In this document: piece by piece, positions 36,682-46,949 of the stretch
Layout of the letters: each line of letters starts with the position of its first letter
Position numbering within the stretch: the stretch's first letter is position 1
Assembly (NCBI GenBank): GCA_963742865.1
Contig: CAVUNW010000016.1
Coordinates: 385,590-449,589, forward strand
DNA length: 64,000 nucleotides
Origin: Bog-532 sp963742865
Lineage (GTDB): Bacteria > Actinomycetota > Actinomycetes > Streptosporangiales > Streptosporangiaceae
Reading direction: 5' to 3'
Made by a program: the position numbers and the translations under genes
Notes under the pieces: generated by a model
Database searches by the model: none
What the model was told of the DNA's origin: nothing
What the model saw: the letters and a program-made list of their open reading frames with translations, nothing else

Positions 36682-37620
36682 TCAGCCCGCGAGCGTTTCG
36701 GTGGACACCTGCCACAGGTGCCCGGCCGCTTCGGGGTCGAGCGCGTAGGCGGCCACGCCGGTCCGGGTGCCGGGCTGGTGCGGGGCCGCCTCGTTGCAGT
36801 CCTCGAAGTACCGGCCGCCCACGCCGTCCAGCAGGGGTGAGGTCGCGACCAGGACCGACGTGGCGGCACCCTGCTCCGGGGTCTTCCAGTGCGGTGCTCC
36901 CGTGCCGGCCCGCATCCGGTCGAGCTCCTCGTCAGACACGTAGCGCTGGAGGTTGGTCCGGATGGCCCCGGGGTGCAGCGCGTTGACCGTGATCCCATCG
37001 GCCGCCCACCGCTTCGTGCCCTCGACGGCGAACAGCACGTTGGCCGTCTTGGACTGACCGTAGGCCAGCCACGGGTCGTAGCTGCGCTCGCGGAAGTGGA
37101 TGTCGGAGAAATCCACCGGCGCGCGCAGGTGCGCAGCCGAGCTGACCGACACCACCCGCGCGCCCCCGGCCGCCGTCAGCGCACCGTGCAGGGCGGCGGC
37201 GAGCGCGAAGTGGCCCAGGTGGTTGGTGGCGAACTGCATCTCCCAGCCTTCGGGCGTGCGCATCAAGGGTGACGCCATGACGCCAGCGTTGTTGATCAGG
37301 ATGTGCAGCGGCCCGTCCCAGGCCGCGGCGAACGACGCGGCCGAGGCCCGCACGGCCAGGTCCAGGGGCGCGACGGCGACCTGATTGTTCCCGGTGGTGG
37401 CGATGATGTCGCCGGCCGCGTGCTGCCCCGCCCCGGTGTTGCGGACGGCCAGGGTCACCTCCGCGCCGGCGCTGGCGAGCGCCCGGGCGGTCTCGATCCC
37501 GATCCCGGAGGCGCCGCCCGTCACGACGGCCCGGCGGCCGGTGAGGTCGATACCGTCGATGACCTCGGCAGCGGTTGATTCGGCGGTGAAGGGGGTGTGA
37601 ATCAGATGGCTCGTCGCCAT
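36682..37620 (-). CDS. SDR family NAD(P)-dependent oxidoreductase
   Basis: About 312 residues. Cofactor motif VVTGGASGIGIETARALASA, ILINNAGVMASP, catalytic Ser in VSVSSAAHL and YGQSK (Tyr-x3-Lys). It resembles retinol-dehydrogenase/WWOX-like short-chain dehydrogenases. Start 37620 (MATSHLIHTP) has GGAAAA upstream; a start at 37632 is also possible. It is divergent from a TetR gene across two matching operators. Confidence 0.88.
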   Translation of the reverse strand: MATSHLIHTPFTAESTAAEVIDGIDLTGRRAVVTGGASGIGIETARALASAGAEVTLAVRNTGAGQHAAGDIIATTGNNQVAVAPLDLAVRASAASFAAAWDGPLHILINNAGVMASPLMRTPEGWEMQFATNHLGHFALAAALHGALTAAGGARVVSVSSAAHLRAPVDFSDIHFRERSYDPWLAYGQSKTANVLFAVEGTKRWAADGITVNALHPGAIRTNLQRYVSDEELDRMRAGTGAPHWKTPEQGAATSVLVATSPLLDGVGGRYFEDCNEAAPHQPGTRTGVAAYALDPEAAGHLWQVSTETLAG

Positions 37621-37677
37621 GAAGTTTTCCATTCTGCTCGGTAGGCCGGCCGTGCGACCAGCGGTTACGATGGAAAA

Positions 37678-37727
37678 CGGAGGGCCCTCCGATCTAGCTG
37701 AGATCAGCATAAACGGAGGAACCTCCG
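37678..37727. promoter_or_regulatory. Two matching TetR-type operators
   Basis: CGGAGGGCCCTCCG (37678-37691, perfect palindrome) and CGGAGGAACCTCCG (37714-37727) share arms CGGAGG/CCTCCG and are 36 bp apart, in the gap between the SDR and TetR starts. Both are preceded by AAA. The arrangement fits binding of two repressor dimers. Confidence 0.7.
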
Positions 37728-37753
37728 CTTAGCAACTCCGGGGAGGGTGAGAC

Positions 37754-38338
37754 GTGCCGGACTCTGAGGTCAGGCCGCTGCGCGCCGACGCGCGGCGGAA
37801 CCGTGACCGGCTGCTCGCCGTGGCCGTCCGCGCGTTCTCCGAGGACGGGCCGGACGTGACGCTCGAGTCGATCGCCCGCGACGCGGGCGTGGGCATCGGC
37901 ACGCTGTACCGGCACTTCCCGACCCGGGAGGCGCTCGTCGAGGCCGCGTACCGGAACGAGCTGGGCCGGCTGTGCGACGCGGCCGCGGACCTGCTCCAGG
38001 CCGGGCCGCCGGACCAGGCGACGCGGGTGTGGATGGACCGGTTCATCGACTACATGACGACCAAGCGGGGCATGGCCGACGCGCTGCGCGCGCTCATCGC
38101 ATCCGGCGGGGATCCGTTCGCGCAGAGCCGGGGGCGACTCCTCGGCGCCATCACGACGTTGCTGGCGGCCGGGGCCGCGGCCGGTACCATGCGGGGCGAC
38201 GTCGAGCCGGGTGACGTGCTGGCCAGCCTGAGCGGGGTGTCGCTCGCCGCCGGGGAGCCCGGGCAGCGCGACCAGGCGCGACGAATGCTGGACCTGCTCA
38301 TGGACGGGCTCCGTTACCGGTCTCCTGCCGCCCGGTAA
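37754..38338 (+). CDS. TetR family regulator of the SDR gene
   Basis: A 194-residue TetR protein: RPLRADARRNRDRLLAVAVR at the start, then SIARDAGVGIGTLYRHFPTR (HTH, about 41-60), and a C-terminal domain of the SbtR-like type (FIDYMTTKRGMADALRALIA). GTG start with GGGGAGGG upstream. Divergent from the SDR with two palindromes between, so local repression is likely. Confidence 0.88.
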   Translation: MPDSEVRPLRADARRNRDRLLAVAVRAFSEDGPDVTLESIARDAGVGIGTLYRHFPTREALVEAAYRNELGRLCDAAADLLQAGPPDQATRVWMDRFIDYMTTKRGMADALRALIASGGDPFAQSRGRLLGAITTLLAAGAAAGTMRGDVEPGDVLASLSGVSLAAGEPGQRDQARRMLDLLMDGLRYRSPAAR

Positions 38339-38352
38339 CTCCCGCTATCTGC

Positions 38353-38379
38353 CGTTAAGTTATTTCCGTTAACTTAACG
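38353..38379. promoter_or_regulatory. Long AT-rich inverted repeat
   Basis: CGTTAAGTTA-TTTCCGT-TAACTTAACG, ten-base perfect arms, 14 bp after the TetR stop and about 100 bp before the secreted-protein start. Its AT-rich stem argues for an operator rather than a terminator. Confidence 0.5.
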
Positions 38380-38404
38380 TGATCACATCCGGCGACGTGC
38401 CGGG

Positions 38405-38431
38405 CAATCCGTACGCGCAATGCCTCCGAAT
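38405..38431 (+). promoter_or_regulatory. Candidate SigK promoter for the secreted protein
   Basis: CAATCC-N15-CCGAAT. The same pair with the same 15-base spacing occurs before sigK and before the molybdopterin gene. It resembles the mycobacterial SigK consensus CCATCC/CCGAAT as I recall it. Transcription would start about 45 bp before the ATG at 38483. A hairpin GACGTGCG-N6-CGCACGTC (38440-38461) follows in the leader. Confidence 0.5.
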
Positions 38432-38482
38432 TGGGTCTAGACGTGCGATGACGCGCACGTCCCGTTAGGGGAGGTAACACAT

Positions 38483-39168
38483 ATGAGCCTGTTTAAACGC
38501 GTCCGCGCGGCGGGCACCAGGCGGGCCGGGCTGGCCCTCGGCGGCCTGATGGCCGTGGGCCTGGCGGCGGTAACGGGTACGGCGCTGGCCTCATCCAGCG
38601 CTCCCGCGGCATCGTCGGGATGGCGGGCATGACGAGCATGGTCTCGTCCAGCTCGCACGGCGGTACCGGCTTCACGAACGGCTGGTACGACGGGCACACC
38701 GTCCGCTTCTTCTACAGCAAGAACTACTTCTGCAAGCAGCCGCCGGCCAGCGGCGCCCGGTCGCAGTGCGAGGCGGGGGCCAACTACACCCAGACCCCGG
38801 CCAGCACCTTCGACCCGCTGTACGTGATCGTGCCGCTCGGCTTCACCCCGCCGAAGTGGACACTGCAGTGCCCGACCGCCGGCCACTGCATCGACCACCC
38901 GAACACGATCGACCTGTCCGCGGTGCTCGGCTCGGGCACCTCGAACGCGCTGCTGCCCCCGCACAGCCACATCGTCGCCACCGACAACAGCCAGCAGAGC
39001 GAGTGGTGGAACGTGGACGTCGTGGGCGTCAAGAGCCTCAACGACTGGTACAAGATCGTCAACGCGAAGAGCGACTGGGAGCTGCAGCACCTGCAGCGCA
39101 CCGACTCCGCGCAGGTGACCGGGAACATCACCACCAACCTGTTCCTGTTCTTCTCCGTCCTTCACTAG
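38483..39168 (+). CDS. Secreted hypothetical protein, one apparent frameshift
   Basis: GGGGAGG eight bases before ATG 38483. The first 45 residues form a signal peptide (KRVRAAGTRRAGLALGGLMA ... GTALASS), after which a missing G in the GGG run near 38618 shifts the frame. The mature part contains GFTNGWYDGHTVRFFYSKNY, three Cys (NYFCKQ, SQCEAG, LQCPTAGHC) and QQSEWWNVDVVGV. I recognise it only as a conserved exported actinobacterial protein of unknown role. The SigK-like promoter suggests it belongs to that regulon. Confidence 0.65.
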
Positions 39169-39248
39169 CTGCACCTATGGGGGCCTGGCGGCGGTCATGC
39201 CGTAGCCGGGTCCCCAGCCCAGCCCCTACCGCGGAAGGACCGGCAGCG

Positions 39249-39744
39249 ATGATCAGCCTGACCACCCACGAAACGCACCCAGAGCGGAGCATCCGCCTGC
39301 GCAGCTGGCGAACGCGGCCGGCCTGGTATCCGTGGCCGCCGGCGCGGTCATCGTCATCGGCACGGCGCTGCCCTGGGTGGAGACGTTCGCCGGGCTCATC
39401 GGCATCCCCGGCCTGCGCGGCGGCAACGGGCGCATCCTGGCCGCGGCGGGGATCGTGATCGCGGCGGCCGGGATCTACCACCTGATCCGGGGCGGGCAGG
39501 CGGCCCGCTGGGTGGCGGGCCTGGCGGGATTCGCCGCGCTCGGCTTCTCCGCTTACCTGCTCGTCCAGCTCACCCGGAGCCTGCGCGTGCTCGGCGGTGA
39601 CTCGATGGTCCTCGCGCGTGGCGGGCCGGGCCTGTGGGTGGCGGCGGCCGGTTCGGCGGTGGCGTTCGGCACCTTGTTCCTCCCGCCGTCGTCGCAGACC
39701 ACGCTGCGCCGCGGCGGGAACAGACCGGCCGGGGCCGGAACGCC
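39249..39744 (+). pseudogene. Membrane protein, frame broken and stop not preserved
   Basis: ATG 39249 with AAGGA before it gives MISLTTHETHPERSIRLR, then a shift near 39305 leads to LANAAGLVSVAAGAVIVIGT. Four hydrophobic segments follow (ILAAAGIVIAAAGIYHLI, WVAGLAGFAALGFSAYLLVQ, GLWVAAAGSAVAFGTLFLPP). The end is a guess because the frame runs on into the next gene. No family recognised. Confidence 0.5.
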
Positions 39745-40734
39745 GTGGCCTGGCGTGGGCCGCCGACCTGGAGTCGGCCGGCGCCGCCCGGGGCCTGCAG
39801 ATCGGGCTGGGCGCGGTCTGGCTGCTGGACGCGGCGCTGCAGTTCCAGCCGTTCATGTTCAGCCGGGGCTTCGTCACCCGCGTGCTGGCCCCGGCGAACA
39901 TGGGGAACCCGGCCTTGCTGGCCGGCCCGGCGTCGCTGGCCACGCGGATGATCGCGCACGACGTCGTGGCGTGGAACGCGGCGTTCGCCACCATCCAGCT
40001 GGCGCTGGCGGCCGGGCTGCTGTGGCGGCGGACCGCCGGGCGGCGCTGTACGGCACCGTCGGGTGGGCGGTCGCGGTATGGCTGCTCGGGGAAGGCGCCG
40101 GCGGCCTGCTGTCGCGGATGGCCGGGATGGCGAATCCGCTGACCGGCGCGCCCGGCGCCGCCGTGCTCTACGCGCTCCTCGCCCTGCTCATCTGGCCGTC
40201 CCGCACGCGCGCGGCCAGCACCGCCGGCGGCGGCACCGTCGCGGACGGGAGCCTGCTGGGACGGCGCGGCGCGCGGGCGGCCTGGGTCGTGCTGTGGGGC
40301 AGCCTCGCCTACCTGGCCGTGCAGCCCGGAGTGTGGTCGGCGGCCGCGATGCGCGGCACGTTCACCGGCATGGCCGACGGGGAGCCGCACTGGCTGGCCG
40401 CGATGAACAACGCGTTCGCGGTGGCGTTCGGCCAGCACGCGGCCATCGTCTCGATGGTGCTGGCGGCCGCCTTCGCCCTGGCCGGGGCCGGGATCCTGTG
40501 GCCGGCCACCGCGCGTCCCGCGCTGATCCTGGCCGCCGCGCTGGCCGTATTCATCTGGATCGCCGGCGAGGACTTCGGCGGCATCTTCACCGGTCACGCC
40601 ACCGACCCCAACAGCGGCCCGCTGCTCCTGCTGCTCGCCGCGGCCTTCTGGCCGTACCGCTCAGCGCCGGCGGCGGGCCGGAGCAGGCCGGATCGGCGGC
40701 CGCCGCTACCCCCGCGACTGCGGCCCACGGGTAG
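39745..40734 (+). pseudogene. Multi-pass membrane protein, frame broken
   Basis: Begins in one frame (LQIGLGAVWLLDAALQFQPF, FATIQLALAAGLLWRR) and, from about 40035, continues in another (VGWAVAVWLLGEGAGGLLSR, NPLTGAPGAAVLYALLALLI). It ends AATPATAAHG at 40734 in a third. About seven membrane segments. The start is unresolved. Similar unnamed membrane proteins with an L-T-G-A-P-G motif occur in actinobacteria. Confidence 0.5.
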
Positions 40735-41529
40735 CGGACCGTGCGGGAAGGGGGAAGAAACCGCTGGTCCGGGCCATGTAGTCGGCGTAGCCGGGACGGT
40801 CCGCCATCACCTGGTCGGTCAGCCGCGCGCCGGTCCCGCGGACCAGGACGTACGTCATCAGCGCCGGGGAGAGGACGGCCACCAGGCCGAGCCAGCTGCC
40901 GACGCTCATCACGAACAGCCCCCACCACATGCAGCGTCGCCGAAATAATTGGGGTGGCGGGTGTAGCGCCACAGGCCACGGTCCATGATCACGCCCCGGT
41001 GGGCCGGGTCGGCCTTGAACCGGGCCAGCTGGGCGTCGCCCACGGACTCAAAGACGAAGCCGGCCAGCCAGATGACCGCGCCGATGACCGTCAGCGCGGT
41101 GAGCCGGGCCGGCTCGACCATCCCGGCCATGATGGGCAGGCAGGCCAGCCACAGGACCAGCGCCTGGGGCAGGTAGATGACCCGGAGCGCGTACAGGTCG
41201 CGATGGCCGCGGGCCCTGGCCAGCGGATCACGGTAGCGGGGATCCTCGCCCTGGCCGCGGCCGCGCCAGCCGGTGAAGACGGCCAGCCGGGCCCCCCACG
41301 CGACCGCGGCCACGGTTAGCAGCACCCGGCGCGGTTCCCACCCGTGCCCGGCCGAGCTCAGCAGCGACACCACGGCGACCACGGCCAGGCCGATACCCCA
41401 GGCGGTGTCGATGACACGGTGCCGTCCGACGATCGTCGCGACCGCGAAGGTACCGGCCATCAGCACGAGGATCGCGCCGAGACTGGCACCGGCGGTGATG
41501 CCGAACGGAACCGCGAGGAGCCCGCCCAC
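40706..41529 (-). CDS. DUF1295 (steroid 5-alpha-reductase-like) membrane protein, one apparent frameshift
   Basis: GTG 41529 starts a protein with six or so membrane segments matching DUF1295 (Rv0446c-like): RHRVIDTAWGIGLAVVAVV, YFGDA region WRYTRHPNYFGDA and, after a shift near 40925, MWWGLFVMSVGSWLGLVAVL and DRPGYADYMARTSGFFP. The last segments are the NADPH-site signature of this fold. It is the final gene of the sigK-led leftward operon. Confidence 0.75.
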
Positions 41530-41531
41530 TC

Positions 41532-42855
41532 CTACCGCCGGACGGCGAGGATCTGATCCACGCCCATCCGGCCGTGCGCGAACGCGAGGGCGCCGCCGGC
41601 CAGGTAGAGCCGCCAGACCTGGATCTGCTCACCGGTCAGCAGCGCGGAGATCTCCTCCTGGCGGCTCCGGAAGTTGTCCTGCCAGGCGTGAATCGTCCGC
41701 ACGTAGTGCTCCCCGCATCGCCTCGGTGCCCAGGACCTCCAGGCCGGCCTTCTCGATCAGCGCGATCGTCTCGACCTACCGGGCGCATGTGCATGTCCGC
41801 GGTGATGAACGACTCGATGAACGGGCCGCCGCCGGGTGACCGCGAGCCCCGGGGCATCTGCTGGACGAGGACCCCGGCCGCCGGGCCGCGCCAGGTCACG
41901 CAGGGCCGCGCAGAACCGGCGAGTACAGCGCGGCGCCGACGTGCTCGCCCATCTCCACCGAGGCGATGGCGTCATAGGCGGCCCCCGGCGGTGTCCCGGT
42001 AGTCCTGGATCCGGACCTCCACCAGGTCGCCGAGAGCGAGGTCACGGACCCCGCCCGGCCACGTACTCGCCTCGCTGCCGGGACAGGGTCACCGCGGTGA
42101 CCCGGGCCTGGTACCGCTGTGCGGCGTGCACGGTGAGCGAGCCCCAGCCGCAGCCCACGTCGAGCAGCCGGGCGCCCGGGGTGAGCGCAAGCTTGCGGCA
42201 GACCAGCTCCAGCTTGTCGCGCTGCGCGCCGGCCAGCGTGGACCCCGCGCCGCCGACGTCCAGCAGGCGCGACGAGTACGCCATGCTGGGATCGAGGATG
42301 AGCTGGTAGAAGGCGGCGGGCAGGTCGTAGTGGCCGGCGATGACCGCGCGGTCACGAGCCCGGCGAATGCGGCGGCCGGAAACGCGGACCTGGCTGGCGG
42401 GCGGGGGCAGCGGGGCGCCCAGCGCGTGCAGGCGGACGGCGGCCAGGGCGGCGTGCGCGGACGCGCGGCCAGCGTCGCCGCGGCGGGGGCGGACGCCGGT
42501 TCGGGCGCCTGGTCCGGCCGGCGACGGCCGCGGCTGCGTCCCACGCCCGGCGCAGCCCGTCTTCCAGGTCCCCGTCCACGTCCAGCTCGCCGGTGACGTA
42601 GGCCTGGGCGAGGCCGAGCTCACCCGGATGCCAGAGCAGGCGGCGCAGCGCCCGCGGCGAACGGAGCAGGACGACGGGACCGCTGTCCGGGCCCGCCTCG
42701 CTGCCGTCCCAGGCCCGGATCCGCACCGGCAGGGTGGCCAGCCCGAGCGTGCCCGCCAGCGACGCGATGACGCCCGCCACCCCCTTCTCCGCGGGGCCGC
42801 CGCCGGGCCGTCCCGGACGGGCGGGGGCCCCGGGACGGGCCTGGGCGCGGGTCAT
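41532..42855 (-). pseudogene. Cyclopropane-fatty-acid synthase-like methyltransferase (copy 1), multiple frameshifts
   Basis: ATG 42855 overlaps the stop of copy 2. The N-terminal part reads LRSPRALRRLLWHPGELGLA then QAYVTGELDVDGDLEDG. SAM motif I is LLDVGCGWGSLTVHAAQRYQ in a second frame, with VIAGHYDLPAAFYQLILDPS before it. PFIESFITADMHMRPVG and the C-terminus HAWQDNFRSRQEEISALLTG lie in other frames. At least four indels break it. Such enzymes methylate lipid double bonds; Rv0447c (ufaA1) is the mycobacterial counterpart. Confidence 0.7.
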
Positions 42856-44138
42856 GCGTCTTTCACCAGGGTCAGCTGGCAGATATCGAGGTAGCCGGCC
42901 GGAACCCGGCCTCGGCGTAACAGAGGTAGAAGGTCCACATGGCGATGAACGCCTCATCGAACCCGAGTTCCCTCACCTCGCAGGACCGGGCGGCGAAGCG
43001 CTCCCGCCAGATCCGCAGCGTCTCCGCGTAGTGCGCACCGAAGTCCTCCCGTTCGGCCACGCGCAGGCCGTGCCCGTGGCGACCGCATGCTCGATCGCGG
43101 TCACCGAGGGGATCAGGCCGCCGGGGAAGATGTACTTCTGGATCCACGTGTCGGTGTGGCGGGTGGCCAGCATCCGGTCATGAGCCATCGTGATCGCCTG
43201 CAGCGCGGCCCGCCCGCCCGGGGCGAGCACCCGGTCCAGGACCGCGAAGTAGGCGGGCCAGTACTTCTCGCCGACCGCCTCGATCATCTCGGCCGAGCAG
43301 ATCGCGTCGTACTGGCCGTCCAGCTCGCGGTAGTCGCGCAGTCCACGCGGACCTGACCGGACAGCCCGGCCTCGGCCACGCGCTGGGACGCCAGCGCGTG
43401 CTGCTCCGGGGAGATCGTGACCGTGACCACACGGGCGCCCCGGGCGGCGGCCCGGATGGCCAGCTCACCCAGCCGGTGCCGATCTCCAGCAGCCGGGTCC
43501 GGGCCGACCGCGGCCCGGTCGAGCAGGGCGTCGATCTTGCGGCGCTGCGCCCCGGCTAGCAGATGGCCCGCGGCCCGCGGGGCGCCGTCCGGCTGGCTGG
43601 GAACAGCGCCGAGGAGTAGGTCATCGTCTCGTCCGGGAACAGCGCGAACAGCTCATTGGACAGGTCGTAGTGCCGGTGGATGTTGCGCCGGGCGCCGTCG
43701 GCCGTGGGCTCGTCAGCGGCCCGCCGGCGCTGCGTACGGCGAGCCGCCGGAGCCGCTGCAGCCACGGCGGGACCAGGTCCCCGACCTGGGCCGCGAACAC
43801 GGTGAGGAGCCCGGTCAGGTCGGAGCTGGCCCAGTCACCGGCGATGTACGACTCGCCGAAGCCGATCAGGCTGCTGGCGCTGAGCCGGCGGAGAACGCCC
43901 GGCCGGTACACGGTCACCGGGGGGCCTCGGGGCCCCCGATCCCCAGCACGCGGCCGTCCGTCCCGCGGCCGTGCCCGTCCCGCAGCCGGACCTGCAGCGG
44001 CAGCCGGGCCACCGCCGACGTGAACAGCGCCCGGGCCACGGCGGCGCGCAGCGGTGAGCCGGCCGCCGTGCCGATACCGGGCCACCGCGCCTCGTCAATG
44101 ACGTCCGGCGCGGCCGCGTGGGTGGGGGTGCGGATCAT
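42852..44138 (-). pseudogene. Cyclopropane-fatty-acid synthase-like methyltransferase (copy 2), multiple frameshifts
   Basis: AGGAGGAG before ATG 44138. Pieces in order: MIRTPTHAAAPDVIDEARWP, LIGFGESYIAGDWASSDLTG, IHRHYDLSNELFALFPDETM, MIEAVGEKYWPAYFAVLDRV, DTWIQKYIFPGGLIPSVTAI, and the end GYLDICQLTLVKDA overlapping copy 1 as ATGA. Order and motifs are complete but at least five indels separate them. Two tandem copies of this enzyme type in a sigK operon are notable. Confidence 0.7.
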
Positions 44139-44812
44139 GAGACTCCTCCTGCGGGGCGGTCCGGCCGCGTGGCGATGCGCAGGCCGCGAAGGTAGAGCTT
44201 GATCCCCTGCCAGCGGATTCGCCCGGACGGCCGCGGTCGGCCAGGGATGGCGGATGGGCCGGGCGGAGCTGCGTTGACCGTGCACGGTAGCGGCGAACGG
44301 ACGCTGCCCGGCGGAGGACGATGGTCAGGGCTAGCGGTCCCCGGCTCCGGCAGGCTATCCGGTCGGCCGTCCACGGGTAGAACGGCGAGACGAGACCGGC
44401 GGTCTGCGCGCGCCCCCGGCGGTCGGTACGCAGCAGGAGGCGTGGCGCTGCCGGAGGTTGTGCACCTCGGCCACCACGCATGTGAGCGGTCGTTGGCGGG
44501 GCACCAGTAGAGTGGTCGAACACGTACCCGAGCACCCGGCGTGCGCCAGCATCAGGACCGCCCGCCGCCGAGGTCGACGTCGTGGGTGGCCAGGACCGGT
44601 CGAGATTGGCGCGGATACTGCCGTGCGGGTCGCCCAGGTGATCGCGGGCCGGGAAGGCGCTGGCGCGAGCAGCGGCCCGGGCCGGGCAGGTCGTCAAGGT
44701 CGACCAGCCACTGGTAGGTGCCGTAGGTGAAGACGTTGCGCAGCGGGGCGGTCCGCACGTGAGTGATCCGGCATTCGTACAGCGCCGCCCCGGCGGGCAG
44801 GCGGCCCGTCAC
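44135..44812 (-). pseudogene. DUF1365 family protein, multiple frameshifts
   Basis: GTG 44812 (TGRLPAGAALYECRITHVRT, then LRNVFTYGTYQWLVDLDDLP) overlaps the oxidoreductase stop as GTGA. Later pieces include DHLGDPHGSIRANLDR, VLGYVFDHS, VVAEVHNLRQRHA, SPFYPWTADR and the end GIKLYLRGLRIATR, whose stop overlaps the next ATG. These match DUF1365 (Rv0448c-like), which travels with cyclopropane synthases and FAD oxidoreductases. Function unknown. Confidence 0.7.
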
Positions 44813-46130
44813 CAGGTCACCCCGAGGGCCCGGGCGGCCTCGGCGCCGGAACGGCAGCCGTCCTCGTGGAATCCCCACCCGTGGTAGGCGCCCGCGAAGA
44901 CGGCGGCCGGCGTGTTGAGCTCGGGCAGCTCGGCGCTGCGCCGCGACCGACTCCGGCGTGTAGACCGGGTGGGCGTACTCCATCCGGTCGATGACGTGCC
45001 GCTGGTCCACGGCGCCGGCACCGCCCAGGGTGACGATGTAGTCCTCGGCGGCCGTCAGCCGCTGCAGCCGGTTCATGTGGTAGCTGATCCGGGGCCCGGC
45101 GAGCGCGCCGGGCCCCGGATCGGCCCCGGGAGCTCCGGCCTCCGGGGCGGTCGCCACGCGGCAGTCGGTGAGCTGGGTAATTCGACGACGCCCGCACGCG
45201 CGGGGAGGCGGGCAGCAGCCGGCTGTCGGTGTGCAGCACGGCGGGGTTCGGCGTGTACCGGAACGCGCCGAGCAGCTTCTGCTCGGCGGGCGTGGGCTGG
45301 GCGAGAAGCCGGAGGGCCTGGTCCGCGTGGGTCGCGATGACCACCGCGTCGAAGGCCGTGAGCTCGCCGCTGGCGTCGCGGACCATGGCCGCGTCCGGGG
45401 ACCGGTGCACGGCCAGGGCCGGCGCGGATGTCCGGACCGCCGGGATCTGCCGGGCGATCCCCGCCACGTAACGGCGGGAGCTGCTGGCCACGGTGTACCA
45501 GGGCGGCGAGCCGGAGATGGCCAGCATGCCGGGGTTGGCCAGAAAGGTGAACAGGTAGCGGGCGGGATATCGCAGCGCGGTGCCCGGCGGGCACGACCAC
45601 ACCGCCGCGACCAGCGGCATCGCGAAATGAGCACGGAAGTACCGGGAGAAACCGCCGGCGTCGAGGAACTGGCCGAGCGTGAGGTCGTCGTCGTGGCCGC
45701 CGGACCCGAGCAGTTCCCGGGCGCGCGCGTGGAAGCCGGGAATCTCGGCCAGCATGCGGGCGTAGCGCGCGCCGCCGCGCGCCAGCCCGGCGAGGATGCC
45801 GCCCGGGCCGCGGTGGCCCGCGTACCGCAGGCCGCAGCCCGCACAGCGGACGGACATGCTCATGTCCGATTCCTGGCGGTCGATCCCCAGCTCGGCGAGC
45901 AGTCTGGTCAGCAGGGGTAGGTGCGGTCGTTGAAGACGATGAAGCCGGTGTCGACGGGGTGCACCCGGCCGTCGCCCGCGGTGACCAGGTGCGTGTCGGC
46001 GTGACCGCCGAGCCGGCCGTCCGCCTCATACAGCGTCACGTGATCACCGGCCCGGGACAGCAGGTAAGCCGCTGACGCCGCCGCCGATGACCGCGATCCA
46101 CCGCCCGGTCACGCGGGACACAGGCGGCAT
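44809..46130 (-). pseudogene. NAD(P)/FAD-dependent amine-oxidase-like oxidoreductase, multiple frameshifts
   Basis: Starts MPPVSRVTGRWIAVIGGGVS at 46130 (Rossmann GGGVSGL). It continues in other frames: SMSVRCAGCGLRYAGHRGPG with a CxxC typical of this family, LGQFLDAGGFSRYFRAHFAM, PPWYTVASSSRRYVAGIARQ, FDAVVIATHADQALRLLAQP, PNPAVLHTDSRLLP, and the end GCRSGAEAARALGVTW at 44809. Breaks fall near 46055, 45905, 45185 and 44965. It corresponds to Rv0449c. Confidence 0.72.
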
Positions 46131-46167
46131 CGCGTCCGCCCCGTATCCATCAGGGTATTCATCAGGC

Positions 46168-46949
46168 CTACAGGGGCATGGCGACGATCGGGGCGGTGGT
46201 GGGCTTCGAGCGTGCCACCGGCCGGTTCCACGGTGATGCCGAGCTTGTAGCCCGCGGCCAGCCCGGCCGCGACGACCGGATCGGTGCGCCCATTCCGCGG
46301 CGCGCTGAGCAGCCCGGACGGCTTGGCGACGGAAGGGCCCAGCAGCCACAATTCGTAGACCTTGGACGCGGGCAGGGCGGGCAGCCCGGACGTCACGACG
46401 ACCAGTTCCCCCTGGCCCGGCGCGACGATGGCGGTCACGGCACCGCCGCGGGAGGTGGTGCTGCTGACCAGGTGGGCATCGGAGGCGGCCAGCACCGACG
46501 TGATCGCATGGTTGTGCGCCTCGGCCGCTGGTGAGCTGGCTCCGGATGCTGTTGAGCTGGTCCTGCGCGCTGTTCTGGCTGACCCCGAAGACCACGGCCG
46601 CGGCCACGCTGAGGGCGGCGACGGCGATCGAGAGCCGGGGTACCCACACCCGGCGTGCCCGGCGTACCTGGCGGCTGGTCCCCCGCCGCGCGGGCCGCTC
46701 GTCGGTGAGCGGCGGAAGCTGGCGGGTCCGTTCGGCCATCGTCAGCACGCGGCCGCGCATCGCGGCCGGCGGTCGCTCCGCCGTGGCCAGCGCGAGCCGG
46801 GCCGCTGTCTCCCGGAGACCGCGGACCTCGGACATGCACGATGGACAGCGGCTCAGGTGCCGTTCGAACTCGGCGAGCTCCTCGCCCTGCAACGCGTCGA
46901 GTGCATAGCTGCCGGTCAGCGTGTGCAGGTCGTGTCGCTGAAGCCTCAC
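46168..46949 (-). CDS. rskA: Anti-sigma factor RskA-like, two apparent frameshifts
   Basis: GTG 46949 overlaps the sigK stop as GTGA. The cytoplasmic zinc-associated domain has FERHLSRCPSCMSEV (His-x3-Cys-x2-Cys). One membrane helix (VPRLSIAVAALSVAAAVVFG) leads to the extracytoplasmic RskA domain, which after a shift near 46520 reads VYELWLLGPSVAKPSGLLSA. A second shift near 46207 gives the end TTAPIVAMPL at 46168. It holds SigK until proteolysis, as in mycobacteria. Confidence 0.8.
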
